8,359 nt of DNA. Origin: an uncultured Eubacteriales bacterium. GTDB lineage: Bacteria; Bacillota; Clostridia; Oscillospirales; Butyricicoccaceae. The stretch spans positions 1 through 8,359 of the forward strand of contig CAKUPI010000067.1 of assembly GCA_934675045.1 (NCBI GenBank), read 5' to 3'. The notes under the pieces were generated by a model, which worked only from the letters and a program-made list of their open reading frames with translations, was not told the origin of the DNA and did no database searches. Within the stretch, counting starts at the first letter, position 1. The number at the start of each line of letters is the position of its first letter. Shown piece by piece: positions 5,781 to 8,359 of this stretch. Position numbers and translations under genes: made by a program.

Positions 5781-5797
5781 TGCGGTATGGTACCGCA
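5781..5797. promoter_or_regulatory. 17-bp palindrome in the leader of the PTS_EIIC_2 gene
   Basis: TGCGGTA (5781-5787) and TACCGCA (5791-5797) are perfect 7-bp arms around TGG. It lies roughly 17-33 nt downstream of the predicted transcript start and about 20 nt before the ATG. It could be a DNA operator acting as a roadblock, or an RNA hairpin just before the ribosome binding site. No T run follows it on the minus strand, so a terminator is unlikely. Confidence 0.6.
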
Positions 5798-5820
5798 CTT
5801 TTTCGTGCAAGTTCCCCGAT

Positions 5821-5849
5821 ATCATACCACACCCGCCCCGTAAAAACAA
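5821..5849 (-). promoter_or_regulatory. Promoter for the PTS_EIIC_2 gene
   Basis: On the minus strand, TTGTTT (5849-5844), 17 bp, then TATGAT (5826-5821) preceded by TGG, an extended -10. The leader to the ATG at 5760 is about 54 nt and contains the 17-bp palindrome. Confidence 0.6.
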
Positions 5850-5895
5850 TTTTCTTTTTCTTTGTCCATTTTATCTCTTTTCTTTTGCCCGAAAG

Positions 5896-5901
5896 TATAA
5901 T
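5896..5901 (+). promoter_or_regulatory. Likely -10 element for the secreted glycosidase gene
   Basis: A consensus TATAAT stands 72 bp upstream of the ATG at 5974. No good -35 is found at 16-18 bp (the region is a pyrimidine-rich run), and there is no TG extension, so activator dependence or a weak promoter is possible. The leader can form a 6-bp stem, GACGCT (5919-5924) with AGCGTC (5929-5934), of unknown significance. Confidence 0.45.
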
Positions 5902-5973
5902 AGAATGGTCACTGTACAGACGCTTTGCAGCGTCCGGCATCGACCCCGCCCCGTATTCCCGAAAGGAGCCTCT

Positions 5974-8359
5974 ATGAAACCCTTTTTCCGCCGCGCCTTC
6001 TCCCTTCTGCTCGCCCTCTGCCTCGCCGTGGCTCTTCTCCCCGCCGGCCATGCCGCCGCGGGCGAATATGTCTATGAAGAGACACAGACCCTTGTGCAGG
6101 GGCTGGAGCTCACCGCCACACAGCGCCGCACCGACGCGGGCGCTGCCGACCAGACCTTTCTGCTCGACTACACGCCCGGCCTTACGGCCGTTCCCATCAC
6201 CGCCTACGGCAACAAAGTCTACGGAAAATCCGACGTAAACACCGTGATCGACTGGTGCCAGCGTCAGGGCTACACCGTGATGGCGGCCGTCAACGGCGAC
6301 TTTTTCAATATGGACACCGGCGTGCCGACGGGCATGCTCATTCAGAACGGCCGCCTCTGCGTTTCGGACGGCGCGTGGAACGCCATCGGCTTTCTGTCCG
6401 ACGGCAGTGTCATCACGGGCGCCCCGGCGCTCCGGCTGAGCCTGACCGACGCCGGCGGGCTGGTGCGGCCCATTTACGCCCTCAACAAGGTCCGCACCCA
6501 AAAGGGCATTTATCTGTACACGTCCGACTTTGCCGCCACCACCCGCGTGACGGCGCCCGGCGTGCAGGTGGTGCTCGACCTCGCCCCCGGCGACGTGCTG
6601 CGCATCGGGCAGCCGCTGACCGGCACCGTTTCGCAGGTGGTGCACGGCAGCGAGGCCCTTGCTCTTCATGAAAATCAGGCCGTTCTGGCGCTGAGCGACG
6701 TCAACACCTCCGGCACGACGCTGGGCGGCATCGCCGTCGGCCAGACCCTCACCATCAACGCGCAGACGTCCGACGCGCGCTGGAGCGACGCCGTCTTTTC
6801 GTGCGGCGGCGGCGACATGCTGCTCAAAAACGGCCAGCTGACGGCGGCGGCGACGACGGGCAAGGCCCCCCGCACCGTTCTGGGCACGCGGGAGGACGGC
6901 TCCTGCGCCATTCTGGTGTGCGACGGCCGCCAAAGCGGCCTGGCCGACGGCATCAGCCTGCGTGACGCGGCGCTGACGCTTCAGGCGCGGGGCTGCACCA
7001 ACGTCATCAACCTGGACGGCGGCGGCTCCACCATCGCCGCCTCGCGCCAAAACGGCGGGCAGACGGTTCCCGTCATCTCCTCGCCGTCGGACGGCAAGGC
7101 CCGCAAATGCGCCAACTTTATTGTGTTCGTCAACGGCGGGGATTCCTCGCTGCCCGCCTCGACCATCGCCGTGCAGCCGCGCAACCAGCCCATTCTGGCC
7201 GGCGCGCAGGCCACCCTGTCGTCGCTGAGCTACAACACGGACTATTTCCCCAAGGAGGTCCGCGCCGACGGCTTTGCCGTCACCTCGGGCGGCGGAACCG
7301 TTGAGGGCAATGTCTTTACCGCCCCGCCGGAAGCCGGAACCGTGACCGTCGGCGCGCTGTCGGGCGGCCTTGGCTCCCAGGACGCCCTCTTTACCGTTTA
7401 CGACACGCCGGTCACCCTGTCGGTTGTGCGGCGCGGCAGCAGCAAGGCGCTGACCCGCCTCAGCCTGACCCCCGGCGAGCAAATCGAGCTTGACGTTCTG
7501 TGCACCATCCTCTCGCAGGACTCCCTGTTCACCTTCTCACTGTCGGGCAACGCCGGCAGCATCACCGCCGACGGCCTTTTGACAGCCGGCAGCGCCCCGG
7601 GGCTTTCCGGCGAGCTGCGCGTTTCCTTCGGCGGCAAGTCGGTGACTCTCCCCGTCACCGTCGGAAAGGCGCCCGATCTGCTCGAAGGGTTTGAAAACGG
7701 CGTCTTGTGGACGGCGGCCGCCGCGCACGGCGAAAGCTCGGTCGCCTGCACCGTTTCGCGCGCGCCCGAAAACGCCCGCTACGGCTTCGGCAGCCTGTCG
7801 CTGACCTATCACGTCCCCGCGGCCAGCCTGCCCGAGACCGTCACCTACCACGCCGCCGCCCCCTACGCCCTCGGCGCGGGCGCCAGAGCCGTCAGCCTGA
7901 TGGCCCGCGGCAGCGGCCGGTTCAGTCTGGACTTCGGCATGAGCGACGGCAGCACCCGCTCCGTCCCCCTCTCCCTAAGCGCCGCCGGCACCGGCTGGCA
8001 GTACGTCACCGCGCCGGTTCCCTCGGGCGCGCAAACGCTGCTCGGGCTGTCCTCCGCCGTCAATGAGGCCTCCTCCGGCAGCCTGCTGGTCGATCAGATC
8101 ATGTGCCACTATTCGTCGGACTCCGCGGCCGACACCACCCCGCCCACCGTCGTCCTGACGGCCGACGAGGGGAGCGTCAGCGCCCTCATCACCGACGACT
8201 TCCCCTTCCCCGTCACCGCCGCCATGATCACCCTCACCCTCGACGGGCAGGACCTTCCCTTTGAGTACCTTGAGGAAACGGGCGAGCTTTTCGCCGCGCT
8301 CCCCCTCGACGGCTCCATGCACCACATCGTGCTGACGGTGCGCGATTCCTTCTTCAACC
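5974..8359 (+). CDS. Secreted multidomain phosphodiester glycosidase (NAGPA family), 3' end outside window
   Basis: The frame is open for 795 codons from an ATG with AAAGGAG five nt upstream to the window edge. Residues 1-29 are a signal peptide (basic start, Leu/Ala-rich core, AAA before Gly30). Residues about 75-385 form the NAGPA phosphodiester glycosidase domain: VNGDFFNMDTGVPTG (106-120), PRTVLGTREDGS (299-310), VCDGRQSG (315-322) and the hallmark NLDGGGST (346-353). This family removes sugar from sugar-1-phosphodiesters; in bacteria exopolysaccharide or teichoic-type polymers are likely substrates, but unproven. Two beta-rich Ig/BIG-like modules seem to follow (about 395-475 and 475-565), then a jelly-roll carbohydrate-binding-like region (about 570-712) beginning with LLEGFENG, then another Ig-like module opening with TTPPTVVLTADEG. 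The downstream modules are assigned by overall character only. It is probably exported and cell-surface associated; an anchor could lie beyond the edge. Confidence 0.9.
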   Translation, partial: MKPFFRRAFSLLLALCLAVALLPAGHAAAGEYVYEETQTLVQGLELTATQRRTDAGAADQTFLLDYTPGLTAVPITAYGNKVYGKSDVNTVIDWCQRQGYTVMAAVNGDFFNMDTGVPTGMLIQNGRLCVSDGAWNAIGFLSDGSVITGAPALRLSLTDAGGLVRPIYALNKVRTQKGIYLYTSDFAATTRVTAPGVQVVLDLAPGDVLRIGQPLTGTVSQVVHGSEALALHENQAVLALSDVNTSGTTLGGIAVGQTLTINAQTSDARWSDAVFSCGGGDMLLKNGQLTAAATTGKAPRTVLGTREDGSCAILVCDGRQSGLADGISLRDAALTLQARGCTNVINLDGGGSTIAASRQNGGQTVPVISSPSDGKARKCANFIVFVNGGDSSLPASTIAVQPRNQPILAGAQATLSSLSYNTDYFPKEVRADGFAVTSGGGTVEGNVFTAPPEAGTVTVGALSGGLGSQDALFTVYDTPVTLSVVRRGSSKALTRLSLTPGEQIELDVLCTILSQDSLFTFSLSGNAGSITADGLLTAGSAPGLSGELRVSFGGKSVTLPVTVGKAPDLLEGFENGVLWTAAAAHGESSVACTVSRAPENARYGFGSLSLTYHVPAASLPETVTYHAAAPYALGAGARAVSLMARGSGRFSLDFGMSDGSTRSVPLSLSAAGTGWQYVTAPVPSGAQTLLGLSSAVNEASSGSLLVDQIMCHYSSDSAADTTPPTVVLTADEGSVSALITDDFPFPVTAAMITLTLDGQDLPFEYLEETGELFAALPLDGSMHHIVLTVRDSFFN

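Noticed and set aside
5912..5919. CTGTACAG palindrome near the glycosidase start site
   Set aside because: An 8-bp palindrome is expected many times by chance in a window of this size, and its flanks are not symmetric.
5761..7482. Long minus-strand open frame continuous with the PTS_EIIC_2 gene (916 codons in total)
   Set aside because: It runs antisense to the glycosidase gene, gives low-complexity Gly/Ala/Arg-rich translation, and passes through a promoter and ribosome binding site that fix the start at 5760.
1..8359. Mobile element, prophage, CRISPR array, tRNA or rRNA
   Set aside because: I saw no transposase or integrase, no spaced repeat array, and no stretch resembling a tRNA or rRNA. 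The only repeats are the 22-bp tandem pair and the degV internal repeat.

Overview
The window reads as chromosomal DNA from a GC-rich Firmicute, most likely a Clostridia/Oscillospiraceae-type gut bacterium. The evidence is strong AGGAGG-like ribosome binding sites 5-9 nt before most starts, sigma-A-type promoters (often with an extended -10 TGn), intrinsic terminators, and a family mix (IclR, cupin, MerR, UPF0145, MATE, DegV, PTS_EIIC_2, NAGPA) typical of that group. The taxon is an inference, since no rRNA or marker gene is present.

Layout. (1) 1-1054: a partial IclR-family regulator on the minus strand, divergent from a small single-domain cupin. Both have recognisable promoters in the shared gap, and a perfect dyad sits over the cupin -10/start region as a candidate operator. 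(2) 1055-2124: a MerR-type regulator with two C-terminal membrane helices, overlapping by 20 bp a UPF0145/YbjQ-like protein and closed by an intrinsic terminator. No separate promoter is evident before merR, so cupin-merR-UPF0145 may be one transcript with an internal hairpin. (3) 2119-3734: an exact 22-bp tandem repeat rich in A and T tracts, an extended -10 promoter, a MATE-family efflux transporter, and two strong hairpins. (4) 3733-4692: a DegV/FakB-type fatty-acid-binding protein on the minus strand, convergent with the MATE gene, with its own promoter. (5) 4705-5849: an orphan PTS_EIIC_2 (PfoR-like) membrane protein on the minus strand, with a promoter and a 17-bp palindrome in its leader. 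(6) 5896-8359: a divergent gene for a secreted phosphodiester glycosidase (NAGPA) fused to Ig-like and carbohydrate-binding-like modules, running off the window end.

How the genes fit together. Most transcription units are one gene long and do not form an obvious pathway. Themes are envelope and membrane functions (MATE efflux, EIIC-like protein, secreted glycosidase, membrane-anchored MerR) and local regulation by dyads at promoters. I see no phage, insertion sequence, CRISPR array, tRNA or rRNA, and no clear new defence or biosynthetic system. The most unusual items are the membrane-anchored MerR/UPF0145 pair, the 22-bp repeat placed between a terminator and a promoter, and the candidate operators.
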